Of a DNA stretch of 64,000 nt, positions 22,161 to 31,118 are shown in pieces. Every line of letters begins with the position of its first letter. The stretch's first letter is position 1. The notes below the pieces were generated by a model, which was not told the DNA's origin, searched no databases, and saw nothing but the letters and a program-made list of their open reading frames with translations. The stretch is from the NCBI GenBank assembly GCA_003021085.1, contig PXRE01000006.1, positions 124,001-188,000 of the forward strand, read 5' to 3'. This stretch comes from Halobacteriales archaeon QS_1_68_20. GTDB lineage: Archaea; Halobacteriota; Halobacteria; Halobacteriales; PXRE01. The translations under genes and the position numbers were made by a program.

Positions 22161-24908
22161 TTAGATCTGTTGGGTCAGCGTCGACTGCCGCTCACGTAGT
22201 TGCCCGACGAACTCTCCGACCGTCCGGCGATTGCCCAGCCGCAACACCGTCTCCTGCGGGGAGTTCTGGACGCCCCGGATGTGCAACGCCTGCTCGCCGG
22301 TCGGCACCTCCGGCGGGTTGATGGCGTCGACGACCGACCAGCCTGACTCGTCGGTGGGAATTGCGATGGTGGCCTCGTAGGCGGGGTCCTGCGCTTCGTC
22401 GACGAGCTGCTTCGCGGCCAGCCGACACGCCCGGGCCGTGGTCAACTGCGGGAGGTTGACGACCCTCAGCCGCGGATCGGGGACGCCGTCGGCGGTGTAC
22501 GACCCCGAGACGCGCCACCGATAAGACACCTTGATCGACTGCCCGTCGTCGATCGCGCCGCTCCCGAGCGCCTGGAGGCGGCCGTCGAGGTAATCGATCT
22601 CGTAGTCGCGGCCGGCAAGGTAACGCTGGCCGGTGGCGGCGTCGCGGACGACCTCCGACCCGTCGACCAGCGGGGAGTCCGGCAAGTCGACCCACGCATC
22701 CGACTGGGAGGTGACGGTCTCGGTGGCGTCACGGCCGGCGCCGCGGACGGTCGCTTTCTCGACGATTTCGGCAGTCGTCTTTTTGGTGTCGTACCGCGAC
22801 AGCGCCGGCGTTTCGTTGGAGACCCGTTGGCCGGGCGTCGTCCATTCGATCGACTGCGTGGCACCGTCACGCCGGAACTCCCAGATAGCATTGGCCGTCT
22901 CCGAGATCGACCGGAGGACCTCCCCAGCGTTGCCGTCGACCGAGCGCTTGATGACCAGCGGTGTATCGTCCAGGTCGGCGTAGAGGTCGACACTCGATAG
23001 CGTCTGCCCCTTGACGCCCTGGGTTGGCGTATCGGTCTGCGTCCCGTGGCGAGAGAGCACGGCCTCGAAGGTCAGCGACGGGCCGAGGTCAGGGTCCACA
23101 AAGTCCACGTCGATGGTCTGGGTGTTGCTCGCGCTCTCAAACGACCGGCCCTGGTCGTTGCTTAAGCGGAGCGCCTGGCCGTTGGACGTATCATCGAGTG
23201 CAGCCTCGGCCCGCCCCGCGGTCACGGACGCCGGTGTCGCGATCTCGTCGTACTGGACGGGGAGCGCGTCGGGGTACAACTGCGGGCCGGCCAGCGCGTC
23301 GTTGGTGTCGGTCTCGTTGGCGAAGTTGTAGCTGTAGCGCTGGTCGTAGAGAGCGAGGCAGTCGACCCGATAATGTTCGTCCGTACCGGCACTATCGATC
23401 TCGACGCGGATGGTGTGCTGCTGGTCAGCTGCAAGATCACCACCCGTCCAGCCGTCGGTACTGCTATACTCACCGTCACCGACGTCGGTCCAGGACAGCG
23501 TCAGCGTCGACCCGCCGCCGAGGTTGTCGATTTCCTGACCGTTGAGATACCAGGAGAGAGCGGGGAAGTTGTCGGACGAATCACGGACGGCAACGCCGAC
23601 GTACTGCTCGGGGATTCGGTAGGCCGGCGTGAACGTCCACTCCGCCCAGGCGCCCGTGTCCTGCAACAGCAGGGCGAATCCAGCACTGAGCCCGCCGACG
23701 TCCGTTTGGGTGGTATTGAAGTCTGAGTCGGGGACCTCTCCCTCGCTGAAGAAGCAGGATTGCTGAGTGTCCAGATCGCCGTCGATGGTGACCGTCGCCG
23801 GGAGCGTCGACAAGCCGGGCTCGATCCGCTCCTCGTGGTCGGACTGCGACGTGATCGACGCCAACTGGACGTCCTCCTCGACGGTCGCCGGCGGCGCGTC
23901 GACGTTGGCGTTGTAGGGGAGCTGGTCGATGACGTCCCGGGCCGCCTCGTGGGCCTTGCGGACGCGCCACTGTTGCTCGATCCGTGTGTCCGCCAACGCC
24001 GTGCCGCCCCGGCAGACCAACACGGATCGTTTGGATCCGTCGGCGGTCTCGGTCTCGACGTCTTCGAGGCGGTCGATCGGTTGGCGATCGCCGCGGTGCC
24101 ACACCTTGACGGGAGCGTCCTCGAAGCCGGGGTCCTGCCACTTGTCGGCCTTTGGAACCGGGATGCGGATCTCCGGGCGTTCGTTGACCTTCGGGTTGAT
24201 CTGGACGCCGTCGAGGATCGACGGGCGGTGGACCGCCCCGCTGGCGTGCTCGATCTCGACCTGCCAGTCGCTGGTTCGCGTCCGCCCGACGGGCTTGTCG
24301 AGTGACGTCGTCGTGGCGGTCGCCGTCCCGCTGTCCGCGGACGTGTGCTCGGTGTACGCTCGCACCAGCAGTTCCCAGGTCTGGTCGGGCCCGAACTCGC
24401 GCCACTCCACCGTCCGGGCGGTCGTGTTGGGCGCGGTGTCGTCGAGGACGCGCCAGTCCGACCAAGAGCCGTCGTCGAGGGACTGCCGACCGAGGATCTT
24501 GAACCCGTCCTCGTTGTCGGCGTTATCGATCCACGAGACGTCGATCGACGTCGCCGTCGTCCCGTCGACGGCGAGGTTCGACGCGCCTGGGAACGTCGTG
24601 ACGATGGAGACGGGGTCGGTCCAGGCGCCGGTCCGATGTTCGGTCTCGGTGCGGGCCCGGACTTCGTACGCCTCGCCGTCCTCGCGGTCGACGAACTCTA
24701 CCGTCAGCGTGTCGTAGCTACCGATGAACTCGCCGAATCCTACCGCGTTGCTGTCCCAGGACGACTCACCTGTCTCGCGGATTTGGACGCGGACGTCCCC
24801 GTAGTTGGTGACTGCAGTCTCGCGGTCGACGTGGACTTCGTCCTCAACGCCGTTCCCGAGAACCGGTTGATCCTCGTCGGGTAGATCCGTGGTGAACTGT
24901 ACGGGCAT
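22161..24908 (-). CDS. Tail hub/baseplate-like protein with FN3 domain
   Basis: A 915-residue protein. The N-terminal 200 residues include an FN3-like domain (GASNLAVDGTTATSIDVSWIDNADNEDGFKI). The centre and C-terminus resemble phage tail hub proteins, with a late section (GQRYLAGRDYEIDYLDGRLQALGSGAIDDGQSIKVSYRW) typical of siphoviral distal-tail and hub genes. It lies after the tape measure in the tail order, as expected. Its ATG immediately precedes the stop of the adhesin-like gene with no gap, so they are coupled. Confidence 0.75.
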   Translation of the reverse strand: MPVQFTTDLPDEDQPVLGNGVEDEVHVDRETAVTNYGDVRVQIRETGESSWDSNAVGFGEFIGSYDTLTVEFVDREDGEAYEVRARTETEHRTGAWTDPVSIVTTFPGASNLAVDGTTATSIDVSWIDNADNEDGFKILGRQSLDDGSWSDWRVLDDTAPNTTARTVEWREFGPDQTWELLVRAYTEHTSADSGTATATTTSLDKPVGRTRTSDWQVEIEHASGAVHRPSILDGVQINPKVNERPEIRIPVPKADKWQDPGFEDAPVKVWHRGDRQPIDRLEDVETETADGSKRSVLVCRGGTALADTRIEQQWRVRKAHEAARDVIDQLPYNANVDAPPATVEEDVQLASITSQSDHEERIEPGLSTLPATVTIDGDLDTQQSCFFSEGEVPDSDFNTTQTDVGGLSAGFALLLQDTGAWAEWTFTPAYRIPEQYVGVAVRDSSDNFPALSWYLNGQEIDNLGGGSTLTLSWTDVGDGEYSSTDGWTGGDLAADQQHTIRVEIDSAGTDEHYRVDCLALYDQRYSYNFANETDTNDALAGPQLYPDALPVQYDEIATPASVTAGRAEAALDDTSNGQALRLSNDQGRSFESASNTQTIDVDFVDPDLGPSLTFEAVLSRHGTQTDTPTQGVKGQTLSSVDLYADLDDTPLVIKRSVDGNAGEVLRSISETANAIWEFRRDGATQSIEWTTPGQRVSNETPALSRYDTKKTTAEIVEKATVRGAGRDATETVTSQSDAWVDLPDSPLVDGSEVVRDAATGQRYLAGRDYEIDYLDGRLQALGSGAIDDGQSIKVSYRWRVSGSYTADGVPDPRLRVVNLPQLTTARACRLAAKQLVDEAQDPAYEATIAIPTDESGWSVVDAINPPEVPTGEQALHIRGVQNSPQETVLRLGNRRTVGEFVGQLRERQSTLTQQI

Positions 24909-27521
24909 CTATGCGTCCTCCGTTTGGGTGTGCTCGGTGGTCGCCAGGACACGAGCGTCGTACTGTTCGCCGTTCCGCAACCCGTCGATGGTGTGCGTCT
25001 CAGTCGACCGGGAGAGGCCACTGGCGTCGGTCTGCCAGGTGGTGGTGTTCGACGGCTTGTACTCGACGTCGACCGACCCGTAGTCGTGGTTGTTCACCCA
25101 CGAAAGGTCAACGCTGTCGGCGCCGACGGTGTCCACAGTGAGGTTGGTCGGTGCTGGTAGCAACGTGACGTCAGTGATCGTCAACTGGTCGCCGTAGAAC
25201 CGCGTCTCGTGGGCGCCGTTGCGTGACTGTCGGAAGGCGACCGCGACCGTCGCGTCGTACTGCTCGCCGTCTTTCAGACTGCTGAAAGTTCTGCTGGTCG
25301 GGCGGTTAGTCGTCCACTGCCCCTGCTGCCAGTTCGTCGTCCCCGACTCCGCGATGCGAGTCCGGAGTTCGCTGTGGGACCCGAAGTCGGTGTGGTTGTT
25401 CGCCCACGAGATCGTCATTTCGTCCTCGACGGTGGTATCGGACGACGCGCTGGTAGCCCCTGCCGGCGACGTGAACTCGTGGAGGATGTCGGAGACGACG
25501 ACGTGGTCGAACGCGGCGTGGTCCCCGCCGCCGCCGAACCCTTCCAGGCGGAGGCGGTTGTCGGTCGACAGCCGGGACGACGGAATGTCGACGGTTAGCT
25601 GGACCCACCCCTGGCGGTTGTACTCCCAGTAGAGGTGGTCCAGGTCCGCCCACGCGGACCCGTCGTACCAGGACACCCCGACGTGTTCGCTTGACGTGTC
25701 CATCGACCCGGCCGCAGTGAATACCCGGACGATGACGTTCGACGCTGTCGAAAGGTTGCCCAGATTGGCCTGGACGTAGTCGCCGGCGTCGAGGCGGAGC
25801 CAATATGACCCCTCAGCCGCCCCCGGCAGGCTCAGGTCGCTGTTGGACTGCCCGCTCGTGACGCCGGAGTCGGCGTCGGCAAGACTCGTCGCGTCCCACG
25901 CTGTTAGGTCGCCGGTCTCGAAGCCGTCCTCGAAGTATACGTTGCCCTCGTTCCCGTAATCGGCGTAGACCCACCGACCGGAGACGTTGTTATCGCGGTT
26001 GTTTCCGTATTGGAGTCGGAACTGGTAGCGGGCGTTCTCCTGCCCCCAGTTGGTCACCGACTGGTAGTCGCCGCCGATGAAGAACCGCAGCGTAACATTA
26101 CTCCCGGTGGTCGTCGGGTCGCCCGACTGAATGACGGTCGTGTCTGTGCCGAACGCGCTGGACCCGACGTTCTGGAGGTGCTGCCAGGCGCCGTACCCGG
26201 CCCCGGTGTCCTCGCGGTACTCGACCCGGACGAAGTGTGGGATATCGGTCTGGACGTGGTAGTGGATGTCGAACGTCGAGGCGTTCGGCCGCGTGACGTG
26301 GGGATCGTGCGGCGGCAGCGGGTCGGTCCGGACCGTCCCCGTGGTCACCCAGTCGGAGTTGGGTGCGTCGGACGCCTGCGCCCGGACCCGGAACTGGAAC
26401 TGGGAATCGATGCCGACCTGCGAATTATACGAGTTGTCGCTGTTCGGCTTCACTCTGATGGAAGTCGAATTAGATGAAACGGTTGCGCCGCTGGCAGGGT
26501 CCACCCAACTCGACCCGTCGCGGGACATCTGGACGTGGTAGCTGTCCTCGCTGCCCGATTCGTCTATCCACGTCACCTCTATGTCGTCGTTGGCATGGAC
26601 CGTCGCGGTGACGCTTGAGGGCGCCGCGACCTGGGTAGTGGTGCCGGCGTCGTTCGACGGGTCCGACTCGCCCCAGGAGTTGTACGCGGTGACGCGGTAG
26701 TGGTACTCGGTCCCGTCGGCGAGCCCGGAGTCGGTGTACGTGGTCTGGTCCGCCGCAACGGTGGCGATCTGCGTGTAGTCGGAGAGACTCGACGACGAGG
26801 ATCCCTGCTTCCGGTAGATCCGAAACTCGTCCTCGTCGTTCGAGTTGTCCGTCCAGGAGAGGTTGATGGTGTCAGTGGGCGACGACGAGTCCCGGGAGGG
26901 CGAGAGGTTCGACGGCGCCGCGGGCGTCAGCGTCCCCTGGTCCTCAATCACGTCGACGTGGGCGTTGGCGCTGAAGTCCGTCACCGATCTCGCTGCCAGC
27001 CCGACGCCGCCGCTGGAGTAGGTGGTGTCGCTGACGGGGCCGAGCGACGCGAGTTGGGTCCCCGAGGAGTCGTAGAGGTACGCCTCCAGGTCCCCGCTGT
27101 TGGGCCACACGAACTCTGCCTTGTACCACGTGCTCGCGCTGAGGGAGACGCTCGTGCTGGCGAGCGTCGTGAAGCCCCCGCTCGTGCTGCTTCGCCGCAG
27201 CGCGAAGGTGCCCGAACTGGTGTTAATGTCGACGAGGTACCCGCCCGGCCCGCTGTCCTCCTGTTGCGTCCCGAAGATGGCGCCGACCGGGAGGTCGTAC
27301 CCGTCGTTTTCGTAGAGCCACGCGGTGTGGTAGTGGTCGCTCTGGACGGTGTAGATGGACGTGGACGAGACGATGTACCAGTTCGTGGCCGACTGGGTGT
27401 TGGAGTAGTTCGCGCTGGCGGACCCGCTGTAGCTCCTGGTCGTGTTCGCCGACCACTGGTTCGTGTCGCCGCCGTACTCGCTCAGGTTCCCGTCCTCGAA
27501 GTCGTCGATGGTCGTCGGCAT
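24909..27521 (-). CDS. Tail fibre/adhesin with LamG-like and FN3 domains
   Basis: An 870-residue protein rich in Ser, Thr, Tyr and Asn. The first about 190 residues resemble a concanavalin/LamG-like fold (GNLSEYGGDTNQWSANTT... SASTWYKAEFVW). At least three FN3 domains follow, each with 'DxxNLSWTDNS' or 'VTWIDES' strands and a 'GTEYHYRVTAYNSWG' ending. A second LamG-like part (GDLTAWDATSLADADSGVTSG) lies near residue 550. It is probably a virion surface or receptor-binding protein. It lies between two other tail genes. Confidence 0.75.
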   Translation of the reverse strand: MPTTIDDFEDGNLSEYGGDTNQWSANTTRSYSGSASANYSNTQSATNWYIVSSTSIYTVQSDHYHTAWLYENDGYDLPVGAIFGTQQEDSGPGGYLVDINTSSGTFALRRSSTSGGFTTLASTSVSLSASTWYKAEFVWPNSGDLEAYLYDSSGTQLASLGPVSDTTYSSGGVGLAARSVTDFSANAHVDVIEDQGTLTPAAPSNLSPSRDSSSPTDTINLSWTDNSNDEDEFRIYRKQGSSSSSLSDYTQIATVAADQTTYTDSGLADGTEYHYRVTAYNSWGESDPSNDAGTTTQVAAPSSVTATVHANDDIEVTWIDESGSEDSYHVQMSRDGSSWVDPASGATVSSNSTSIRVKPNSDNSYNSQVGIDSQFQFRVRAQASDAPNSDWVTTGTVRTDPLPPHDPHVTRPNASTFDIHYHVQTDIPHFVRVEYREDTGAGYGAWQHLQNVGSSAFGTDTTVIQSGDPTTTGSNVTLRFFIGGDYQSVTNWGQENARYQFRLQYGNNRDNNVSGRWVYADYGNEGNVYFEDGFETGDLTAWDATSLADADSGVTSGQSNSDLSLPGAAEGSYWLRLDAGDYVQANLGNLSTASNVIVRVFTAAGSMDTSSEHVGVSWYDGSAWADLDHLYWEYNRQGWVQLTVDIPSSRLSTDNRLRLEGFGGGGDHAAFDHVVVSDILHEFTSPAGATSASSDTTVEDEMTISWANNHTDFGSHSELRTRIAESGTTNWQQGQWTTNRPTSRTFSSLKDGEQYDATVAVAFRQSRNGAHETRFYGDQLTITDVTLLPAPTNLTVDTVGADSVDLSWVNNHDYGSVDVEYKPSNTTTWQTDASGLSRSTETHTIDGLRNGEQYDARVLATTEHTQTEDA

Positions 27522-28663
27522 TACTTCTGCACCTCCGTCCGTTCGACGATGCTGCGGGTCGACTGCGGATCGAGGATCGTCCCGTCAGCGATCGGGTCAA
27601 GCAGCGTGACCAACCCCGACGGCGTCGGGTCGCTCTCGTTGGGCGGCCGCGTCCAGCGCGCCGCCGTCGCACCGCTCGCCAGGCTCATGTCCAGTGCGTA
27701 ATAGCTTGTCGGACTCGTCGCCGGGTTACGGAACTCGATCTGCCCCTCAACGCGGGCCAGCCCGATGAACGTCAGGTCGGCATCGAACAGTTCCCAGTCA
27801 CTGGTGCCCAGTGCGACGCTCCCCCACGTGTCGCTGGTGTCGTTCCACTGCTCGGCCGAGAGCGTGTTCGCGCTCTCGTCGAACGTGAGCCGCAGGAGCT
27901 TGTTGCTGACGACGCGCTCGCCCTGGTACTCGTGATCGCGCTGGAAGACCTTCTGCCACTGTGGCGCTCCGGACCCGTCGTCGCGACTCCCGTGCCCGCG
28001 GTCGTCCCAGACCATCACGTCGGCGCGAGGATCGTCAGCGTACGCGATCTCGTAGAGCAATACGGGATCCTCGTACGGCGCCGCCTCCGCGTCGAACACG
28101 TCGACGGTGCCGAACTCGCCGGTGGTGCTGGTCACCGGCGTAGCCGAGTCGCGCTGTTTCGTCGCAGGATCGAACCACCGCACCTTCGCCGCGGCGGTCG
28201 GGATGCCGATCCGGGCCTCCTGAGTCGTGCCGAAGTCGTTCTCGACCGGGTCGATCGTCGTCTCGGCCGCCCGCCAGTGCGAGCTGTGGGAGCCGCGCCG
28301 CGTCAGCCGGCCGTCGACGCGCTGGATGTTCTCCTCCTGGGGCGCGGGCGGCTCCGGGACGACCTGTTCGAGGGCGTAGTAGCCGTCGCGGGGGTGCCGC
28401 TCGTCGACGACGTAGTACGGGACGGTCGAGATGTCCGGGGCACCGAACAGTTCCTCGAGCTCCGTCGCGCGGAGCTGGCCGAACTGGAAGTCCCGGATCG
28501 TGCCCTCGATCCGCACCTCGTTGGGGTCGAGGCTGACGGCCTCGGCCTGTGCATTCCCGCCGGCCACGACCCCGCTTTTCGATAGCTGCCGCTGGGTCTG
28601 GGGGCGCGACCGGGTCTGGATGTCCGCCGGGATGGCGATGGTGTAGAGCTTGCGATCGGGCAT
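27521..28663 (-). CDS. Tail-associated protein
   Basis: A 380-residue protein at the distal end of the tail module. It begins MPDRKLYTIAIPADIQTRSR. It has strand-rich sections (VRIEGTIRDFQFGQLRATELEELFG) and a later WELFDADLTFIGLARVEGQIEF stretch. It overlaps the adhesin start by one base. A distal-tail or hub-interface role is inferred from gene order only. Confidence 0.65.
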   Translation of the reverse strand: MPDRKLYTIAIPADIQTRSRPQTQRQLSKSGVVAGGNAQAEAVSLDPNEVRIEGTIRDFQFGQLRATELEELFGAPDISTVPYYVVDERHPRDGYYALEQVVPEPPAPQEENIQRVDGRLTRRGSHSSHWRAAETTIDPVENDFGTTQEARIGIPTAAAKVRWFDPATKQRDSATPVTSTTGEFGTVDVFDAEAAPYEDPVLLYEIAYADDPRADVMVWDDRGHGSRDDGSGAPQWQKVFQRDHEYQGERVVSNKLLRLTFDESANTLSAEQWNDTSDTWGSVALGTSDWELFDADLTFIGLARVEGQIEFRNPATSPTSYYALDMSLASGATAARWTRPPNESDPTPSGLVTLLDPIADGTILDPQSTRSIVERTEVQK

Positions 28664-29263
28664 TTAGATCACCCCTCGCGTGGCCGCCCCCTTTCCGGGG
28701 TTGGTGTCAGTGGCTCTGCAACGGATCGACCCCGAGAGTTCGGACTGCTGTTCGCCGGCATCCCACGACAGCGACGGCTGCATCGGGACGACATCCAGCG
28801 GGCCGAAAGCGCCGTCCTCGTGCCACTCGCCGTACTCCAAGGTCGCCCCGCCGCGACTGTCGTACGTCCCGACCAGCAGGTACCAGAGCAGGCACGCCTC
28901 CTGGGTGAGCGGGTGGTTAGCGTGGGTCGCGTCCGCCGGCAGTGACCCGCTGCCGTCGCCCCACTGGACATCGCCCGGCGCGTGGGCAAACGAGATCTCG
29001 ACGTAGTGCTGGCCAGCGCCCAGGTCGAGCGTGAGGTCCTTCCGACCGGGTTCGCCGCCGGAAAGGGTCGACCACAGGTTGACGATGGTGTCCAGCGACC
29101 CGCTGCCGGGCGCTCCGATCGGCTGGAGCATCTCGATGCCGGACTCGGTCTCGAACGGCGACTGCTGGGACCCCCGCCGGAGCTCGAACTTCCCGGCCTC
29201 TTTGCTGCCGTCGCCGTCGACGTCGGCGTGCAGCGTCAGGATGGCGTGGTCCTGGACCGTCAT
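28664..29263 (-). CDS. Minor tail protein
   Basis: A 199-residue protein just downstream of the tape measure gene, where distal-tail proteins usually sit. It begins MTVQDHAILTLHADVDGDGSKEAG. Its beta-rich segments (KDLTLDLGAGQHYVEISFAHAP and CLLWYLLVGTYDSRGGATLEYG) suggest a barrel. Its start overlaps the tape measure gene by 4 bp. The assignment rests on order and fold impression. Confidence 0.6.
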   Translation of the reverse strand: MTVQDHAILTLHADVDGDGSKEAGKFELRRGSQQSPFETESGIEMLQPIGAPGSGSLDTIVNLWSTLSGGEPGRKDLTLDLGAGQHYVEISFAHAPGDVQWGDGSGSLPADATHANHPLTQEACLLWYLLVGTYDSRGGATLEYGEWHEDGAFGPLDVVPMQPSLSWDAGEQQSELSGSIRCRATDTNPGKGAATRGVI

Positions 29264-30441
29264 CGTCGCCCTCCGAACTGCGATTCGAACTCGCGCCGGA
29301 GCCGCTTCTCGAACTCCCGGAGCGCCTGGTCGATCTTCCGCTCCACTTCCCGGTCGTCCCGCTGACCGTCTCGCTCGCCGCGCACCTCGGTCGTGTTCTG
29401 GATCGTGATGTCGAACGCCTGCTGGACAGCCTCTCCGGCCGCCTCGCCAGTCTGTCCTGCGGCCGTCTGGGTGTCAGACCCACTGCTCGCCGGCGTCGTC
29501 GACCCACCGGGCGTTGCAAACCCGATGTTGGCGCCACCGGGGGCGCCCTCCCCAGTATCGACGAGGTTGCTGTCCGAGGGGGCGGTCCCGCCCTGGCCGG
29601 AGTCGCCCACGCCGTCAAGCCACGGGAAGACTTCGGTGAGCCCCACCGTGCCGACGAACTTCTGCATGTCGAATTGCTCGCCCTCCTGGCCCTCGCCAGC
29701 CAGGAAGGGAAACGCCTCCTCCAGCCCCAGTGGTTCGACCATCTGGGCAAGGTCGATCTGACTGTCCTCGGAGCCCCCGCCAAACAAGCCCTGCTGCAGT
29801 TCCTCCAGGGAACCGCCTTCGAGCCCGCTGAAGGGATCGCCGCCCAAGAGCCCGCCGAACACGTCCTGGCCGCTCGGAACGTCCGGGAGGTCGAGGCCGC
29901 TGAGGTCCTCGAAAACGCTCATCGACGACCCGAGTCCAGGGACCAACGGAAAGTCGAACTGGAAGCCCTCGGGGGAGAACCGGCTAAGGCCTTCGTCCTC
30001 GCCACTCGGAGCGAATGGCAGGTCGACGCCTGTCAGGTCCTGGCCGGCCATCCCGGCCATCAGGAGACCGGGCGCGCCTCGGGAGAGCAGAGCCGCGAGA
30101 CCCAACCCGCCGCCCCCACCGCCTCCGCGGATGAGGCCTGCGAGACCCAGTGTCGACAGCAGACCACCGCCCCCACCGCCGCCGCCACCGACGCCGCCCT
30201 GGCGTTCGATGAGATCGTGGATGTCCTCGAGGACCTCGGTCTGGTCGACCAGCAGGCTCCCGAGGTCCTGGCCGCCATCGGCGAGCGTCGACGGGCCCGG
30301 TGAGGTGCCGGTGCCGCCCACGTCGCCGTCGACCGTCACCGAGACGTCGCCGAGTTCCTGCTCGATCTCCTGGCGGGCCTGTCGGAGTTCGGCGTCTGGG
30401 ATCTCGACGTCCAGCGTCGCCGCGACGCCAAACTCGGACAT
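29260..30441 (-). CDS. Tail tape measure-like protein
   Basis: A 393-residue protein in the position of a tape measure, directly after the frameshifting chaperone. It starts with a coiled-coil (SEFGVAATLDVEIPDAELRQARQEIEQEL), then has two poly-Gly runs (8-9 Gly) around a hydrophobic segment (LLSTLGLAGLIRG) that may be membrane-active. A Gly/Asp/Ser/Leu-rich repetitive centre and a charged C-terminal coiled-coil follow. It is short for a tape measure, implying a short or unusual tail if it measures length alone. Confidence 0.7.
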   Translation of the reverse strand: MSEFGVAATLDVEIPDAELRQARQEIEQELGDVSVTVDGDVGGTGTSPGPSTLADGGQDLGSLLVDQTEVLEDIHDLIERQGGVGGGGGGGGGLLSTLGLAGLIRGGGGGGGLGLAALLSRGAPGLLMAGMAGQDLTGVDLPFAPSGEDEGLSRFSPEGFQFDFPLVPGLGSSMSVFEDLSGLDLPDVPSGQDVFGGLLGGDPFSGLEGGSLEELQQGLFGGGSEDSQIDLAQMVEPLGLEEAFPFLAGEGQEGEQFDMQKFVGTVGLTEVFPWLDGVGDSGQGGTAPSDSNLVDTGEGAPGGANIGFATPGGSTTPASSGSDTQTAAGQTGEAAGEAVQQAFDITIQNTTEVRGERDGQRDDREVERKIDQALREFEKRLRREFESQFGGRR

Positions 30442-30627
30442 CTACTCGACCCTCCCGTACCTGAGGTGATGCATGTGGATCATGAGTTCGAGGTCTTTCC
30501 AGGGCCACTCGCGGACGTCCCTGGGGTCGTGACCGTGTAGCAACGCGATCCCTTTCGCGTACAGCGCGAGGTCCTCCCGGCTCAGTCCTCCGAACTGGCC
30601 GCGAGCCGCTCGCTCAAGGGCGTCCAG
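30442..30627 (-). CDS. Tail chaperone extension in the -1 frame (gpT-like)
   Basis: This segment has no convincing start of its own and overlaps the 178-residue chaperone gene. It is read after a -1 slip at 30627-30633, giving about 61 extra residues (LDALERAARGQFGGLSRE... HHLRYGRVE) and a fused product of about 225 residues. The position, between tail tube and tape measure, is where lambda G/GT sits. The extension is expected to recruit the tape measure protein during tail assembly. The frame does continue upstream to a GTG at 30672, but that start would give a truncated product. Confidence 0.75.
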   Translation of the reverse strand: MDALERAARGQFGGLSREDLALYAKGIALLHGHDPRDVREWPWKDLELMIHMHHLRYGRVE

Positions 30628-31118
30628 TTTCCCTCGATCGACGACTCCTCGTTCACGAGGTGTTCGAGCCACTTCGTGACGCCGACGGGAAGCTGATCAC
30701 TGCCGACGGCCCCCAGCTTCTGCTTGAACTGCTGGCGCTCGCTGGCGTCCTCGTCCAGGTCGAGAAACGGCGCGTCGACGAGGCCGGCGGCCGCGACGAC
30801 GTTCCGCTTGCTCCCGGGGACGCCCCCGGGTTCGTCACTCTGGGCGCGGATCGTGGCGACGCGGTCCTCGACCCTGGCGAAATCGCCGGCGCCCAGACCC
30901 GTGACAGTCACCGTCGCGTCCTCGCCGTACTCCTCGATGAGCCAGGCGACGCCGCTCAACCTGGCCTCGGTCTCGTTCGCCCTACGGAGGAGCGCCTGCG
31001 CCGAGGCTGTCTCCGAGTCGGCGTCCTGCAGCATCGCGGCCAACTCGTCGAGGTGGGCGTCCAGTTCGTCGAAGGCGTCGCCGAGCCGGACCTCGCGCTC
31101 GGTGAACGGGTCCGTCAC
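30582..31118 (-). CDS. Tail assembly chaperone (gpG-like)
   Basis: A 178-residue acidic helical protein that begins at a GTG overlapping the tail-tube stop (GTGA). It has no enzyme motif. Its place, after the tail tube gene and before the tape measure, and the overlapping -1 frame reading 61 more residues identify it as a tail assembly chaperone. The slippery site falls 15 codons before its own stop, so most ribosomes would finish here and a minority would make the longer fusion. Confidence 0.75.
   Translation of the reverse strand: MTDPFTEREVRLGDAFDELDAHLDELAAMLQDADSETASAQALLRRANETEARLSGVAWLIEEYGEDATVTVTGLGAGDFARVEDRVATIRAQSDEPGGVPGSKRNVVAAAGLVDAPFLDLDEDASERQQFKQKLGAVGSDQLPVGVTKWLEHLVNEESSIEGNWTPLSERLAASSED
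30627..30633 (-). promoter_or_regulatory. Programmed -1 frameshift slippery site
   Basis: Read on the minus strand, GGGAAAC occurs in the phase G GGA AAC, the X-XXY-YYZ form needed for simultaneous -1 slippage. It starts inside the Glu codon of SIEGN. Directly downstream, GCGAG-CGG-CTCGC can form a short hairpin, with outer CTGG and CCAG arms that could extend it. Confidence 0.8.
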
